Shown: piece after piece, positions 1 to 10,680 of the stretch
Position numbering within the stretch: the stretch's first letter is position 1
Layout: each line of letters opens with the position of its first letter
NCBI GenBank assembly: GCA_021014325.1
Contig: CM037474.1
Span: 21,508,488-21,572,487 of the forward strand
Source of the DNA: Plazaster borealis
Lineage: Eukaryota; Echinodermata; Asteroidea; Forcipulatida; Labidiasteridae
Length of the DNA stretch: 64,000 nt
Direction: 5' to 3'
Notes under the pieces: model-generated
The model's database searches: none
What the model was told of the DNA's origin: nothing
What the model saw: only the letters and a program-made list of their open reading frames with translations
Made by a program: the position numbers and the translations under genes

Positions 1-742
1 AGATCGGAGAGAGAAACAAACAGCAACATTTTTTTTCTGAGTGCGCGCGATCGACAGCATCGCAATTGAAGTATCCTTAAGTGCAAGGCGTAGCACGCAA
101 ACACCCTGCCGACGTGTGTGTAGGAAGTTCGCAAAGTGAGCGAAGGTGTCATGCACAAAGCCTTGAAATGAGTTTAATTTCATGCTTCGGTGGTCTCCAA
201 TCACATTCACCATTTTCTACACAACTCGCCGGATACCAAACAATTCTGTGTCACATGGCCATCTCAGACCATGTAGGACGAGTTGTCTAACACGTCCGAT
301 ACGTACGAACGCACATCTTAAAATCAAAGGCTGATCGCGATGTTTTCGAAACATTCAAGATGGAAAAAATCAAAGTTGTACAACGAACTGATCTATCCTT
401 AATTCAGTCGAGTCTACTGTGGAATTGGTCAAGAATAAATGGAATTGGTCTGGAAGAAAGGGACGATAACGGCGATTTTCTGTTGGTAAATAATTTTTCG
501 GGGTTTTTTTCGTTACCACAGTGGCATCTCTGAACTTTGGACTAGTCCCAGGCAATGCTAAGAGATAGGACTAGTCTTAAGTTAGGACCAGTACTTAAGA
601 CAATATTCCTATCTCTTAGCATTGCCTAGGACTAGTCCTAAGTTAGGAAGAGTTTTGTGAAATCGACCCCTGGACCACCAGGCAGATTGCCTTTGTCACA
701 ATTGGATAGTTAACTTCTTAATCCACTTGCATTTGTTCCCAG
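1..742. other. Upstream flank or intron of the first gene; no certain exon
   Basis: I see no exon here that joins in phase to the exon starting at 743. A 57-codon open frame starts with ATG at 360 and ends at 533. Its only good donor, at 485/486, leaves phase 0, while the exon at 743 needs one base from the exon before it, so the two do not join. The 5' part of the gene probably lies left of the window. The stretch also holds the foldback at 541-645. Confidence 0.4.
541..645. repeat. Foldback (inverted-repeat) element
   Basis: The 19-base arm at 551-569 (ggcaatgctaagagatagg) is the exact reverse complement of 608-626. The motif ctagtc(c/t)taagttagga also flanks both arms. The 38-base loop and lack of coding sequence fit a small MITE-like foldback. 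Its family is unknown. Confidence 0.7.
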
Positions 743-1335
743 GGTTCCAGAGTACCTTGAAGAAGCTGGATACGGAGAACCGCTCCATGGACAAGGTCGT
801 GCAGGGCCTCGTGGCTAACCTGAAGCAGGAGGGGTCAGATGTCACTGAAAAGGTAGGTCAAGGGTCATCATACGTTTCACATGACTGTAGCAGTTAGTTT
901 GGTTCTTAACCCCCCTGCAGTCCCAAAGCCTTCTATATCCAATTGTCAAAGTGAAGGATTCAGAAGGACTGGGGCTGGTAAGCCCAAATATTATTTGCTT
1001 ATCACGGGGTCGGGCATTCCAATCTTATCCAAGTCCAAACAATTTGGTGTGGAGCCAACATGCTAGGCAAACTGCCTACTGTAGTCTGTAAGTGGTAACA
1101 TACCTTGATTTTGTTAAAAGTGTGAATCCTTGTCAATAATTTATTCCAGGTTGTTGAACTTCAGAAGTACGGAGGTCTCCTGAAGGACTTCGCTCAGACG
1201 GCCGTTAACAACGCCGAGAAGGTTGTTGCCGGCAAACTGTCTAAGCAGCAGTACATAGATGTCGACAAGACTCTTACGGCCAAACGTAATGACATTAACA
1301 CCAAAGTGGATGCAATTCTCACCACTCTACGTTAG
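743..1335 (+). CDS. C-terminal two exons of an unrecognised small helical protein
   Basis: Exon 743-852 begins after tttgttcccag and ends before gtaggt. Exon 1150-1335 begins after tttattccag and ends in TAG. The frames join in phase 0 after 36 complete codons in the first exon, adding 61 residues and a stop. The product is rich in Lys, Glu, Asp, Val and Leu with heptad-like spacing (for example DTENRSMDKVVQGLVANLK and KRNDINTKVDAILTTLR), so it should be mostly alpha-helical, perhaps coiled coil. The first base of the codon at 743 comes from an earlier exon that I cannot find, so the N-terminus is missing. Codon use (GTC, CTG, AAG, GAC) is typical of coding sequence and unlike the flanking AT-rich DNA. 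I do not recognise the family and give no function. Confidence 0.75.
912..1088 (+). repeat. Dispersed repeat, copy 1 (partner at 10826-11008)
   Basis: The intron between the two exons of the first gene carries about 170 bases that recur in direct orientation at 10826-11008. Shared stretches include cttctatatccaattgtcaa and ggactggggctggtaagccc. There is no coding potential. It is probably a decayed transposon fragment. Confidence 0.75.
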
Positions 1336-1420
1336 GACAGTTCATTTTTGAGGCTTTCTTTTGTAAATGCCAAACTATAAGTGTGAAACTAAGGTTACAA
1401 GTTATTCAACAGATTAAAGT

Positions 1421-1562
1421 GGCTTCTGACTGGCACCCCACGATCAAAGATATTGACAAAGAGGGAGACCACCATCATAGGGCTAGATAGCTCGGTTGGT
1501 AGAGCGCCGGAAAGTTAATCCAGAGGTTACAGGTTCAAAACCCACTTTTGTCAATTTTTCAA
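1421..1562 (+). mobile_element. tRNA-derived SINE, family A
   Basis: A tRNA-like head (gctagatagctcggttgg, then tagagcgccgg, then a T-arm-like ggttcaaaaccca) follows a leader reading ggcttctgactggcacccc. The same leader, head and trailing caatttttc recur at 15538, 16440 and 19600. The changed anticodon-loop bases and poor acceptor stem argue against a working tRNA gene. Confidence 0.75.
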
Positions 1563-1784
1563 TGCTCACCCTGAATTAGATTTTAGTTTTTGCCAAATAG
1601 CAGTTTCTAAGGTATATCATAATCAACCAGCAGAAATACGAACTGTAAATTGCTGGAATTCAGTTTCAAGCGATCTTTTATGAGATATGTTTAAGGTCTG
1701 GACCATGCAAGAACTGGGAAAAGGGAAGGAGTTGGGTGCCTGTGGGGCAGGATTGCAATAATGTGCACCATTGCCATAAGATTA

Positions 1785-1958
1785 TGCATATCTTCCCCCT
1801 CTCCTTAAACAAAAAGGGAACCAGACCTGATGCTTCGTTTTTGAAAGGGAAAGGGCACCAAGGTGTTTGTTTTCCTTGGTAAAGGGCACCTCAATGGGCA
1901 AATTGTATATTTCTATTGGAACATTCAAGGGGCACCAAGGCCAATGACCAGGGCCCAA
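1785..1958 (-). repeat. Dispersed repeat with 'aagggcacc' motifs
   Basis: The block contains several copies of aagggcacc and ggcaccaaggc(c/t)aa. Related sequence recurs around 16030-16180 and 58985-59155. It is non-coding and of unknown class. Confidence 0.55.
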
Positions 1959-2147
1959 TTTCATAAAGCTGTTCAGCAGAAAATACTGCCTGACAAGTTT
2001 CCTCGCTAAGCAAAAAATGAGTGGGGCACCAGTCGCAGCAATTAAACTTGATGGAATGTTGGCTGGTAGCCTGTTTTTGCTAAGCAAGATTTTCCTGTGC
2101 TTAGCAGGTTTTTGTGCTTACAGGCTTTGTGAAATTTGGCCCAGTGG
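1948..2147 (+). mobile_element. MITE-like element, 'cataaagctg' family
   Basis: The ends are inverted: gggcccaatttcataaagc at the left answers gctttgtgaaatttggccc at the right. Inside are repeated (c/t)tgcttagcaa motifs. Related copies lie at 13176-13345, 14823-15005, 25320-25435 and 59538-59710, which makes this one of the common non-autonomous families in the window. Confidence 0.75.
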
Positions 2148-2513
2148 CAATGGAGGCAATTGCCTTTGTGAAGTATCAGACCTTACAATGAATTCTCCCT
2201 CGACTCAAATTCAAGAGTTTTATGTCGCTGTGTTCTTAAAACGAATTTGCCAGGGAACTACAACTAGTAGTCAGTTCACTTTGCAATTTTATTTCACACT
2301 ACATTTGCTCAAAGAATTAAAACAAAAAAATCAGAAATTGCTTGTATACACTGAAGAAGAGTCATTTTTTTGTTTGGCATTTTTCTTGCCTTCTTTTTAG
2401 ATTACACAAAGAAAATTTGTAATTTCTATTGAACTGTCGAGTGGAACTTGAAGTCCATTTTTGTTTTGTTAATAATGAGGTTTATACCTTTACTACTGTG
2501 AATTTGGAATCAA

Positions 2514-2519
2514 AATAAA
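2514..2519 (+). terminator. Candidate polyadenylation signal of the first gene
   Basis: AATAAA lies 1.18 kb after the TAG of the first gene and is followed by T/G-rich sequence. This is a plausible 3' end, but the long 3' UTR would contain the SINE and MITE listed above, so the assignment is tentative. Confidence 0.35.
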
Positions 2520-2744
2520 CTTGATGAAAGCCGAGAAACCTTTCTGATCTGGCTGAAATCAATTTTCTTTCTCTTTTGTATTTGATTGCCATTGGATTCA
2601 CTGTAAATGCATCAAGATAGTGTAGTTGTATGATTTTTCTCTGGCTGCTGGGAATATTTGCTTGTGTAGTCTAGTAACTGCTCTGGTGTAGGGATGTATT
2701 GTATTTTCCTTTCGAATAACTACAGTAACAATTTTTAGTTTACT

Positions 2745-3525
2745 GAATGAAGATGTGTTTTTAAATCAAAAGCTATCAACTAGTTCATGGGGGGGGGAAA
2801 TAAAAACTGATTTGTAAAATTAAAAATCAAAAGGTAGAAACATTCCAGTTTATAAACTCGACTGTAAAAGAAACTTATTTTACAGAAATAATGGACACAT
2901 GCACTTGAAAAACATGCTGTTGAAATTCTGTAAATAAAAAAAATGTAAAACTCATATATTTTTTCTTTGTACATTGGTTTATTTTACATCTTGTAATAGC
3001 AAAGCTATCCTAAAGGGGACTATTTCCCCCAACTAAAACGTGTACAAAATAATAGTGAGACAACCCTCCTACTGTTTGGCCATTTAATATCATCCACAGG
3101 AATTTGAATAACACTAACAGATGAAAATTGTAGACAGCAATATATCATGTGGTGGCTGGTGAATGCACAGGTGCAGTTCTACCAGTCTTTTATTTATGAG
3201 AAGCTACAGTAAACACTTTTTAAAATGAAGATTCGGTTTGAATCAAAAGCTACCAACAAGCTCATATGAGGGGGGGAAAAAATTAATGTTTTGTAAAATT
3301 TAGAATCAAAGGAAACATTCTAGTTTATAGACGATGTGACCTCTGTCGTCACTCAAAAACAATAACATGATACGCGCGCATGTCGCCGGGCAAAACCTTT
3401 GTGTACTCGACAGCCAGCTAGAAAGTGAACGCAATCTTACCATGAGTACGTGTCTTCTTGCCCGCGAGGTCACATTGTCTATAAACTTGACTGTTTAAAG
3501 AAACTTATTTTCCAGAAACAATAAA
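2745..3525 (+). repeat. Direct duplication of a non-coding block, second copy interrupted
   Basis: Bases 2745-2893 and 3222-3525 are diverged direct copies. Shared stretches include aatcaaaagctatcaac, the poly-G run, and gactgt-(t)-aaagaaacttatttt. The second copy is split by a 150-base element at 3330-3479. Confidence 0.7.
3330..3479. mobile_element. 150-bp MITE with TATA target duplication
   Basis: The 14-base end gacgatgtgacctc is answered by gaggtcacattgtc, an inverted repeat with one mismatch. The flanks read tttata before and tataaact after. The uninterrupted sister copy near 2850 reads tttataaact, which shows a 4-base TATA target-site duplication. There is no coding sequence. Confidence 0.8.
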
Positions 3526-3804
3526 ACTCCTGCAGTGGTTGAATGGTTCCAACCGGTTGGTCAACTTACAAATATTTAGAAAGTAGGAGGGTTCAAACAA
3601 TTAAATTAAACATCTTTTTCCTTCTACAAATTTCAATCCCATAACGAATCTCTTCAACAAAACAATCCGAGAATAACCAAGGAGGAATGGAATAACTAAG
3701 GAATGGGGTCAACTTTTTCCTGAAATACACTTGGGAGTAAACAGAAATAGCAACATATTTTGATGAATTAGTTTAAAAAGATTACGTCATTTGTAGACAT
3801 GAAA

Positions 3805-3925
3805 AAATGTACTTCCAAGTTACTCAAAATAACTTTTCATTCCCAATCCCAAGTATCCAGTGAAATATTTTCGACAGATGTTTCATTTGAAAAAAAAATG
3901 CAATTTTGTATCATTTTGAAGCGAT
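3805..3925 (+). repeat. Dispersed repeat (partner at 48412-48545)
   Basis: The series cttccaagttact, cccaagtatc, agtgaaat and caattttgtat, ending attttgaagc, recurs in the same order at 48412-48545 inside HAL intron 15. It is non-coding. The rest of 3526-4430 shows nothing I can identify. Confidence 0.6.
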
Positions 3926-4453
3926 GGTTGGCCGACCATCATTGGAACATGTGAGTTTTTATACAAGATCTGTCCGACAGTCAAAAATCATCACCATTTG
4001 CTCTTGATTTTCTCGGCAGTCACAGACCGATGGATGTAAACGGCTCGGTAGAAGATTATTTTATATTAAATCATACCCCACAAGTCAAAATGTTCTTGAA
4101 AAATACAGCAACACCAATGATGTAAATTCCCTTTAACATACAGTCCAAAAACGAGAAGGAATGGTAACACAAACCGGTTATCAATCATTATTTCCACTTT
4201 TTCTTTCTCAAACAATTACACAGACTTAAAAAAAAAAAGTTATCTTAAAAAGTTATTTACAACAGCTGTTCCTAAAAAATAAACGTTTCGTATAAACTCC
4301 TTTAATCAAACACACCTGCCTGGAAATGTAACCTCACTAGAAACTCAACGACACCTGATTAGTGCCTTAGAATTCTTGCTAATTCTCAATTGGAAATAAA
4401 ACATCATAGAGAGAAAAACGTTAAAAGAACCTTAACTTCATAAAGCTGTTTAA

Positions 4454-4902
4454 ATGTAGGGTCATAGATTGGTTTGTGTCAACGTAAAGCTGATTTATAG
4501 GCAAAACTATTCAGAAAGATACAATAAAGGTCGCATGTGAAAGTTTCGGCTGAATACAGTGTCTACTTGCCAAGAAAACAGCAAAAAACTGTCAGTATTT
4601 TCACAGGAACATCAAATCCATCCACGTATAGCGAGGTGACCATGGTGACAGCAGGTACCAACTGCATCTCTGGCCGCAGTATTTACGAATAGACACCAAC
4701 CCTCAGGAGTCTGAGAAACGATTCATACATGAATAGTTTCTCAGATTCAATTGTTATGGGTGACAAATTATCCAAACCATATTTCTTCAAAGGGAATCCT
4801 TTCTCAAAATAGTTTATACTATCAACAGCTGCAGTGCTTCTTACCAAGTAAGTTTTTATGGTCATTATTTTTTGGAGTATTTGCCAATCTATAACCCTAC
4901 CT
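4454..4902. mobile_element. TTAA-flanked MITE, 'taggg-tcata' subfamily
   Basis: The left end reads TTAA then atgtagggtcata. The right end reads tataaccctacct then TTAA. The interior (gtgaaagtttcggctgaata, gtgtctacttgcc, and a terminal region with gaaacgattcatacatgaat) matches the elements at 13865-14298 and 31285-31715 and the fragments at 17170-17385 and 54541-54605. A 22-base direct repeat flanks it, at 4432-4453 and 4903-4924. Confidence 0.8.
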
Positions 4903-5570
4903 TTAACTTCATAAAGCTGTTTAAGAGAAAATGCAGCTCAGGTAATTGATTTGCTGAAAATAGAATACAAATATTGGATCCATGTGAGTGCATTGTCGTA
5001 GAATATAAACACAAGGTGAAATGGAAAAGACAGAGTGATTGTATTCTGCAACAACACACGAACCAAATGCATTCAAAATTTGTTTTATATCAGTTACACA
5101 TCGATCCTTGTCATTTAAAATTTGTTCACAAATAAACACAAAATAGACACAGAAACTTGTCAACCCCACACTCTGCAAATTCCACAAACCCCTTCTAAAC
5201 AACGTGGACGACTCCATGTAGACACAAACCTTGTCCGCCGTGACACGACCTTGCCTCATTTGGATAAACAGGCGGGGAAAGACTATTTGGGAAACGATGC
5301 TGGCAAAGCATTCAAGGCATCTTATGTTTTTTTTATCCATACAGGACTCCCTATATTAAAAGTTTGAATACACGCAAGACTTGCACTGTCTATATGCACA
5401 CCGCAATAATTCTGAGAAGTTTCTATATCAGGATGAAAACTTGTTTGTGTAGAGAGAGCTCCAATCATCGTTCTCTATAGGTCAGGTGATCGTTAGGAGG
5501 GTGCCATCACAAAAGTCTTTGAGTACTGTGCAGTTTATCTCCAGTAATAGCAGGAATTAAGAGCTGTGAC

Positions 5571-5695
5571 AATAGCCCATATGCATGTCCCAATGCGCAC
5601 GATCCGCGCGTAAAGGATTCTGGAGGAAATCCGAGTCCAAGCAACACCGGCATTGCGGTATATTTTTAAGATGGCGATTGTGCATATGGGCTATT
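5571..5695. mobile_element. Short MITE with 15-bp perfect terminal inverted repeats
   Basis: aatagcccatatgca at 5571-5585 is the exact reverse complement of 5681-5695. The 125-base element is CpG-rich inside and has no ORF. It lies just downstream of the LSM8 stop codon, in what should be the LSM8 3' UTR or flank. Confidence 0.75.
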
Positions 5696-5768
5696 CCAAC
5701 TCCCCTCAACCATTCTCTAATAGTTCATGACATTTTGAGGAGCAGAAGTCTTTGACATGACTGACCTG

Positions 5769-7668
5769 TCAATGTACAACAGGGTTGAGCGGCTCTGCTT
5801 TCACATTGGTGAGGTCCAAGGCACTGTCTGTATCGTCGTCTATTTCACCAATGATTGCACTGAATACAAAGAAATAAATGAAATCTGGATGAGAAAGTAC
5901 CTTGGTCAGCTCAACGCTAAATTTGTAATTTCATTTTCATAAATATTTTTTGTCAGGGTTGCAGCTCCTGGAAACAAGACAGAACTTTGTGGGGTTTTAT
6001 CGGGTGGTTTCTAGACTTAAAGGTATCGTACACGTTTGGTAATGACTCAAAACAAATATTAGCATAACAACTTACTTGGTAACAAGCCAACGGAGAGCTG
6101 TCGATAGTATAAAACATTGTAGGAAACGACTCCCTCTGAAGTAACGTAGTTTTTGAGAGAGAGGTAATTTCTCACTAAAATAATAAAAACTTCTTGCAAG
6201 AAGTTTTTATTCCTATCTGAAAGCACACAAATTTGTACAACAAGGGTGTTTTTTCTTTCATCATTTTCTTGCAACTTCGATGACCAATTGAGCCCAAATT
6301 TTCACAGGCTTGTTATTTTATGCATATGTTGGGATACACCAAGTGAGAACACTGGTCTTTGACAATTACCAAACGTGTTCAGTGCCTTTAAAGTTCAAGG
6401 CCTGACTAGACTTGTTACTGGTTTCTTACATGTTGTCTCCCCTGATGATGTAAAGACCAAGCACCACCTGTTCGACGCCTGCCGTGTTGCTGTAAACTCT
6501 CTCGTGACTCTCGTCTAGGATCAGATTAATTGTCTGATCAAAACCCTTTAATGTTCCCTGTGGAAAATGGACAATATTTTGTTATTGTAAATCAATTCTT
6601 TTTAATCTCAAAAATATTGCAGATATTTTTCAATTTAATCTTCATCCACTTAAATGAAAAGTATGACAAGTAAAAAGTTACTTTGATATGTTCTTTCTCT
6701 GTGCAAATTAAGTATCCTTACCACGATCTGTCGGCCATCATTGGTAATTACAGAAACAGTGTCTGCGCATCGAAAAGTAAAGGAAAACTTTCAGAAAATA
6801 AAAATTCAATTAATGTTAAAATCAACTTCTTTAAACATGAGCCACTGTAGACGTAAAAATTTGCGAATAACGTTGTTGATGATGTCAAAATTTCGAAAAA
6901 GGAGTACAGCGCCCCAGTTACTGGGTCTAACTTTTTACAGACTCTAGTTAGTAGAGTGTACAGCTTATTATTAAAACGTTGGATCAAAGTGTGCACAACC
7001 ATGCATGATCAGTGAAATATGCAAATTGTTTTGGATGGTACAACAGCTAGCTGTGCACGCACGTGCACAATCTACCACTCATGCACTACTATCATTGTAA
7101 ATTTGTTAATTGATGTTATTGTTAATTGAAAGTGACTGTAAATCTCTCTGTATACACAATTCTGTAAACAGTGTAAGCCTTTATTTCTAATTCTATGCAT
7201 GAATGTTTAAAAGATTCTGTAAAACCTTGGCCTAATTTATTTTACTATTAGCCTAAATTAAAATATTAAGTTATATAGATAAGTAGGTCGAATATGGCAT
7301 TTTTTCAGGGTTTTACTTTTGACCAACCATCATTATATTTAATTATTTACTAGGCCCTATTTATTTAAAAAATAAATTTTACTAGTCTCAGAACGAACTT
7401 TAGTTTGAATTTGATTTGTTGAGGTAGAAATGGAAACTGGACGTCCTTCTACCTCCTCCATGGTCCTAGCAAAGTGACCAAAACCAGTCACAATCACTCA
7501 GGTCTATCAATAACAAAGATTTTAAGAAAGATGATTGACAGAATTTCCAGACATTGTTGTTCTGCAGTGCTCAGGCACTGCCACTGCACACTGCACTGCT
7601 GGCCGGCAACGATACGAAATTTTCTTGTAAAGGATACGATTTATATAACCCTCCAGACCCGACGCCAT
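5769..7668 (-). CDS. LSM8: U6 snRNA-associated Sm-like protein LSm8, complete
   Basis: LSm8 is the subunit that defines the nuclear LSm2-8 ring, which binds the 3' end of U6 snRNA and acts in splicing. Coding exons on the minus strand are 7668-7638, 6762-6722, 6557-6430 and 5859-5769. All junctions are GT-AG and the phases agree (1, 0, 2). The sum is 291 bases, giving 96 aa, the length of human LSM8. The start MASGLEGYIN matches the family's N-terminus. The Sm1 motif covers TVSVITNDGRQIV through GTLKGFDQTINLILDES, and Sm2 includes VVLGLYIIRGDN followed by IAIIGEID. The C-terminus ends KAEPLNPVVH. Intron 3 holds a 367-bp TTAA MITE. The gene is divergent from MRPL2. The identification is close to certain. 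The poly(A) site was not found. Confidence 0.96.
6021..6387 (-). mobile_element. TTAA-flanked MITE, 367 bp, 'aggcactgaacacg' subfamily
   Basis: It lies between TTAA at 6017-6020 and TTAA at 6388-6391, inside LSM8 intron 3. The ends are inverted (aggtatcgtacacgtttggt and accaaacgtgttcagtgcct). A copy of exactly the same length, in the opposite orientation, lies at 29468-29834. Identical length and high similarity indicate recent spread. Confidence 0.88.
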
Positions 7669-7719
7669 CTCGAACAGTTCTGGGTGTGACCTCTGGAAAA
7701 CGGTGCTCAAAAAATGTTT

Positions 7720-8447
7720 TAAAACATGAGTTCTTGCGTAGCGTTAGTTAGACTGTTCTTGTCTAGAAACGACAGTTTCACGTTTTAATTTTTATCGCGG
7801 GTGCTGCCATGACAGTCCTTCTCAAGAAACATGTTTTGTTTTTCACTATAATCAAATCAAACTAAATATTAATAAAACAAAAATGTTACAAAATATTTGT
7901 TTGTACGTAAAAATATTTTGTTACAGTCAAATGGAACTTTAAAAAACCCAAATTGTTATTTACATTATTTAAAAATAAATAGTTATTTTAACCATGATTT
8001 CAAACACGGCGACCGAAGCTAGCTAGCTTCACTCCCTCCTTCAGATCGGTTGGTGGCGCTGTGTGAAAAAGGACATCACAGTCAGAGCGCATTATGGTGT
8101 GATACTTTTGGTTCAAAAAGTAGACAGAACAATTATTGGTATGTATATTGAATCTTTTGTTTAGTTTATCTTGGTTACTTTGCTGTTTTTGTAGGGAATG
8201 TATGTAGTCCACAAAAAAATGCGGTGTGCCTACGTTTTTTACCTTTTCAATATTCACCTTGTTTTTTTTTTTACATATTATTTTGTTTACAATACGCAGT
8301 TCCTCAATTTTTTTTTAGAAAATCAAAGTATAAAGATACAGAAGATTTCCCGAAAAATATAAAGTAAAAACAATAAACTTTTATTATTTTTTTAAATAAA
8401 TTGAATTAAAAGATTTCGTATTGATTTCCAGAAATTCTAAGAATTAA
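7720..8447. other. AT-rich intergenic sequence between LSM8 and MRPL2
   Basis: There is no coding exon, repeat copy or clear promoter motif. Because LSM8 starts to the left on the minus strand and the MRPL2 side starts to the right, this stretch probably contains the shared upstream regulatory DNA. That is inference from gene order only. Confidence 0.35.
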
Positions 8448-9818
8448 ATTGAAATTTTGACTTGATTACAGAAATCAAGAACAACTTTTCAATTTTAATT
8501 GTCTGATGTCAAGCCACCTGAGAGGAGAATTTGACATCGACAAACATCGTCATCGTCAACGCAATTTCGTTTCGTCGTCTGCAATCTACTGTTTCTGATG
8601 GAGTTCGCTGGAACATGTCGCGCGGTTGGGCTGGTTCGCTCTTCACTCCCTGTTGCTTCTAAATGCGCGAGTTCCTATCTGCTAAGCAGTGATAATTATT
8701 CTGCTGTGAAGGGAAGCTGGGGGTTATTAATGGTGGGAAGGGACTCGGGGGTGTTATCACAGGGCAGGTTGGTGGCGAAGTTGTCTGTTAATACAAAAAG
8801 AATTTCTGAAAAAAGTAAGCACAGCGTAATTTCAATTTCTGAATTAGTAGTTATAAGGCGCCTTTCACTTCGTATGAGTATTTTGATCGCCTGTTGTGTT
8901 GAAATTGAAAAATGAAAAATCAATTATCTTGTAGCAGTTTAATTGGGTTTGTTGGCAGGATCTCTTCGTTGTTTTTTTTTTTATCTGTTTTTAAGTATCT
9001 ATGTAAGTTTGTATACTACATTAAATTTTTATCTTGTATACTACATTTAGAGCTTTGATTTTCCTCTTAAAATCTCACATCTTTTTAGGAAATTGTTTAT
9101 CTTAAAAGGGGAAAAATTGAGTCAAATAAAAAAATAAAAAACAAAGATAAAAAAGTAAAAATAAAAACCTCTTGGAAGGTACCTCTCTACTTGTGATATG
9201 ATCTGAGATGAATAGATGAGGTAGAGGATCTTAAATACATCCTTTAAATACATAACATAGCTAAATAAGATGAAAAAAAAAAAATGAAAAAAAAAAAACA
9301 ATCGTCTGGTGCTGTTCTGTCGCCATACTTCAATACTTATTTTATTTCATTTAACAAACAGAGGCGTACAAAATACTACGGGTTGAAGTGGGAAGGTTGA
9401 AGTGGACGTGCGCCTTATAATCCTTTTCAGATTGCATGCATTTAACATTTATAACTTTACCAACTGGTAACAGCTTGATAACCATTTCCCCACAGCCCAC
9501 CCCCCACCCCCCCACCCCAACCCTAATTATAAATGCGATTTCAGCCGGTTTCCCGCCGCGGACTAAAGCATTTAATCAAAAAAAGAGGAAAGGAGGAAAT
9601 AGGGACTATACTCAGTGGCTTCCAGCCCCGAATTCATCATGTCATGAAAACGAGACTTGAAAAATTGACAAATGGGTCGGGCGACGACAAGAAGTTTGTG
9701 TGCTTTGACGATGTTCTGCGGGCTTCAAATTCTCCTCTCAGGTGGGCTTTGACATCAGACAATTAAAATTAAAGCTATAAGTTGTTCTTGATTCTGTTAA
9801 TCAAGTCAAAATTCAATT
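8448..9818. repeat. Inverted repeat arms about 1.2 kb apart
   Basis: The left arm 8448-8552 and right arm 9705-9818 are reverse complements over about 100 bases with few differences. Examples are ttgacttgatta, tcaagaacaact, then ttaattgtctgatgtcaa and cacctgagaggagaattt. The interior holds the candidate MRPL2 first exon (8598-8814), an A-rich tract near 9280 and a C-rich tract near 9500. It may be the two ends of a degraded transposon or a simple inverted duplication. Confidence 0.75.
8598..8814 (+). CDS. Candidate first coding exon, possibly an alternative MRPL2 5' exon
   Basis: ATG at 8598 opens 72 codons plus one base before an aaaa|gtaagc donor. The translation starts MEFAGTCRAVGLVRSSLP. 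Its first residues are Arg/Ser-rich and poor in acidic residues, as in a mitochondrial presequence. The next acceptor, ctctttcag at 11144, gives matching phase. The joined frame runs without a stop through nine codons into the MRPL2 ATG at 11174, which would make an 82-residue extension. The alternatives are that it is a non-coding 5' UTR exon with a chance open frame, or not an exon at all. Confidence 0.35.
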
Positions 9819-10480
9819 TCAATTTTTACGTGCGCGAATAATGGGGATACGAGGATACTCGTGTGATGTGGCACGGTTGGGGGCGGGGGCAGGGGGAGGG
9901 GGACAGTGGATGAAGGGGGGGCAATGGAGGAAGGGGGTTCGAATGATTGGGTGGGAGAAGGTTGTTCGGGGGGGGGGGGGTGCATACAAATATGGGGATG
10001 GGTTTGCTGGGGTGTGATGGTGGGTAGGTAGATCTGAACTAAGTGGAAGTTGCATTGGTTGGTCATGTATTGTTGGTGTACAGAAATTAGGGGAAAATTT
10101 CCGTATCCGGGCAACACTTTTTGTTTTCACTCATGTTACCAAAACTGCAAAAAAAAGCAATATCTCATTTGAGGGAAAAATGTCCATATCGGCCGTCACT
10201 TTTTCACTCATTCTAACCAAAAAGTATCTCATTTGAGTAAATATAAACAGATAAAGATATTTTATTTCATAATGAATGAAAAAGTGGCGGGCGGATACAT
10301 AATTTGTTCCCATTGATGATTGAGTAAGTAATGTAAGATATTATTTTATTTCATAATGAATGAAAAAGTGGCGGCTGGATTCGGAAATTTTTCCCTTAAT
10401 TAATTATTCAATTCAACTTCCATGAAAATGAAGGATTAGGAACGATGTACTGACTAACCTGACTACTGACTATGTTCTAT
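9819..10480. repeat. G-rich tract followed by short direct and inverted repeats
   Basis: 9875-10010 is strongly G-rich, with runs up to about twelve G. 10100-10410 contains two direct copies of ttatttcataatgaatgaa followed by aaagtggcgg (near 10261 and 10346) and the opposing form cactttttcactcatt near 10195, so the block is a degenerate inverted/direct array. There is no credible gene. Proline-rich reading frames on the minus strand only reflect the G-runs. Confidence 0.5.
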
Positions 10481-10680
10481 AGCGCGTCGTCGTGGCCAGG
10501 CGGGCTAGGGCACCAAGTTCTAGCTCTGGTGGCTGAGTCATTACAATTATGAGGGTTCCTACAGAGCACCATAGATGACCCAAATCACAATGCCTTTAAG
10601 AATATAATTTAAGTTCCACTGGGGCCTCCTTGTTAAACTTCCTTGTGGATTATTTAGAAGTACCAAGTACCAAGGTTACT

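Noticed and set aside
1..13. Start of window resembles a sequencing adapter (agatcgga)
   Set aside because: The match stops after eight bases, and the continuing sequence is ordinary genomic DNA.
360..533. 57-codon ORF as the first exon of the gene at 743-1335
   Set aside because: The only reasonable donor leaves phase 0, whereas the exon at 743 needs one base from the preceding exon.
2017..2400. 127-codon ORF downstream of the first gene
   Set aside because: Most of its start region is the MITE at 1948-2147, and the rest is AT-rich 3' flank.
4921..5340. 139-codon minus-strand ORF
   Set aside because: It has low-complexity Cys/Phe/Val-rich translation, overlaps repeat sequence also found near 32410, and has no recognisable domain. 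It is probably LSM8 3' flank.
9806..10117. Two overlapping proline-rich minus-strand ORFs
   Set aside because: They are translations of the G-rich tract read in reverse, with no codon structure or homology that I can see.
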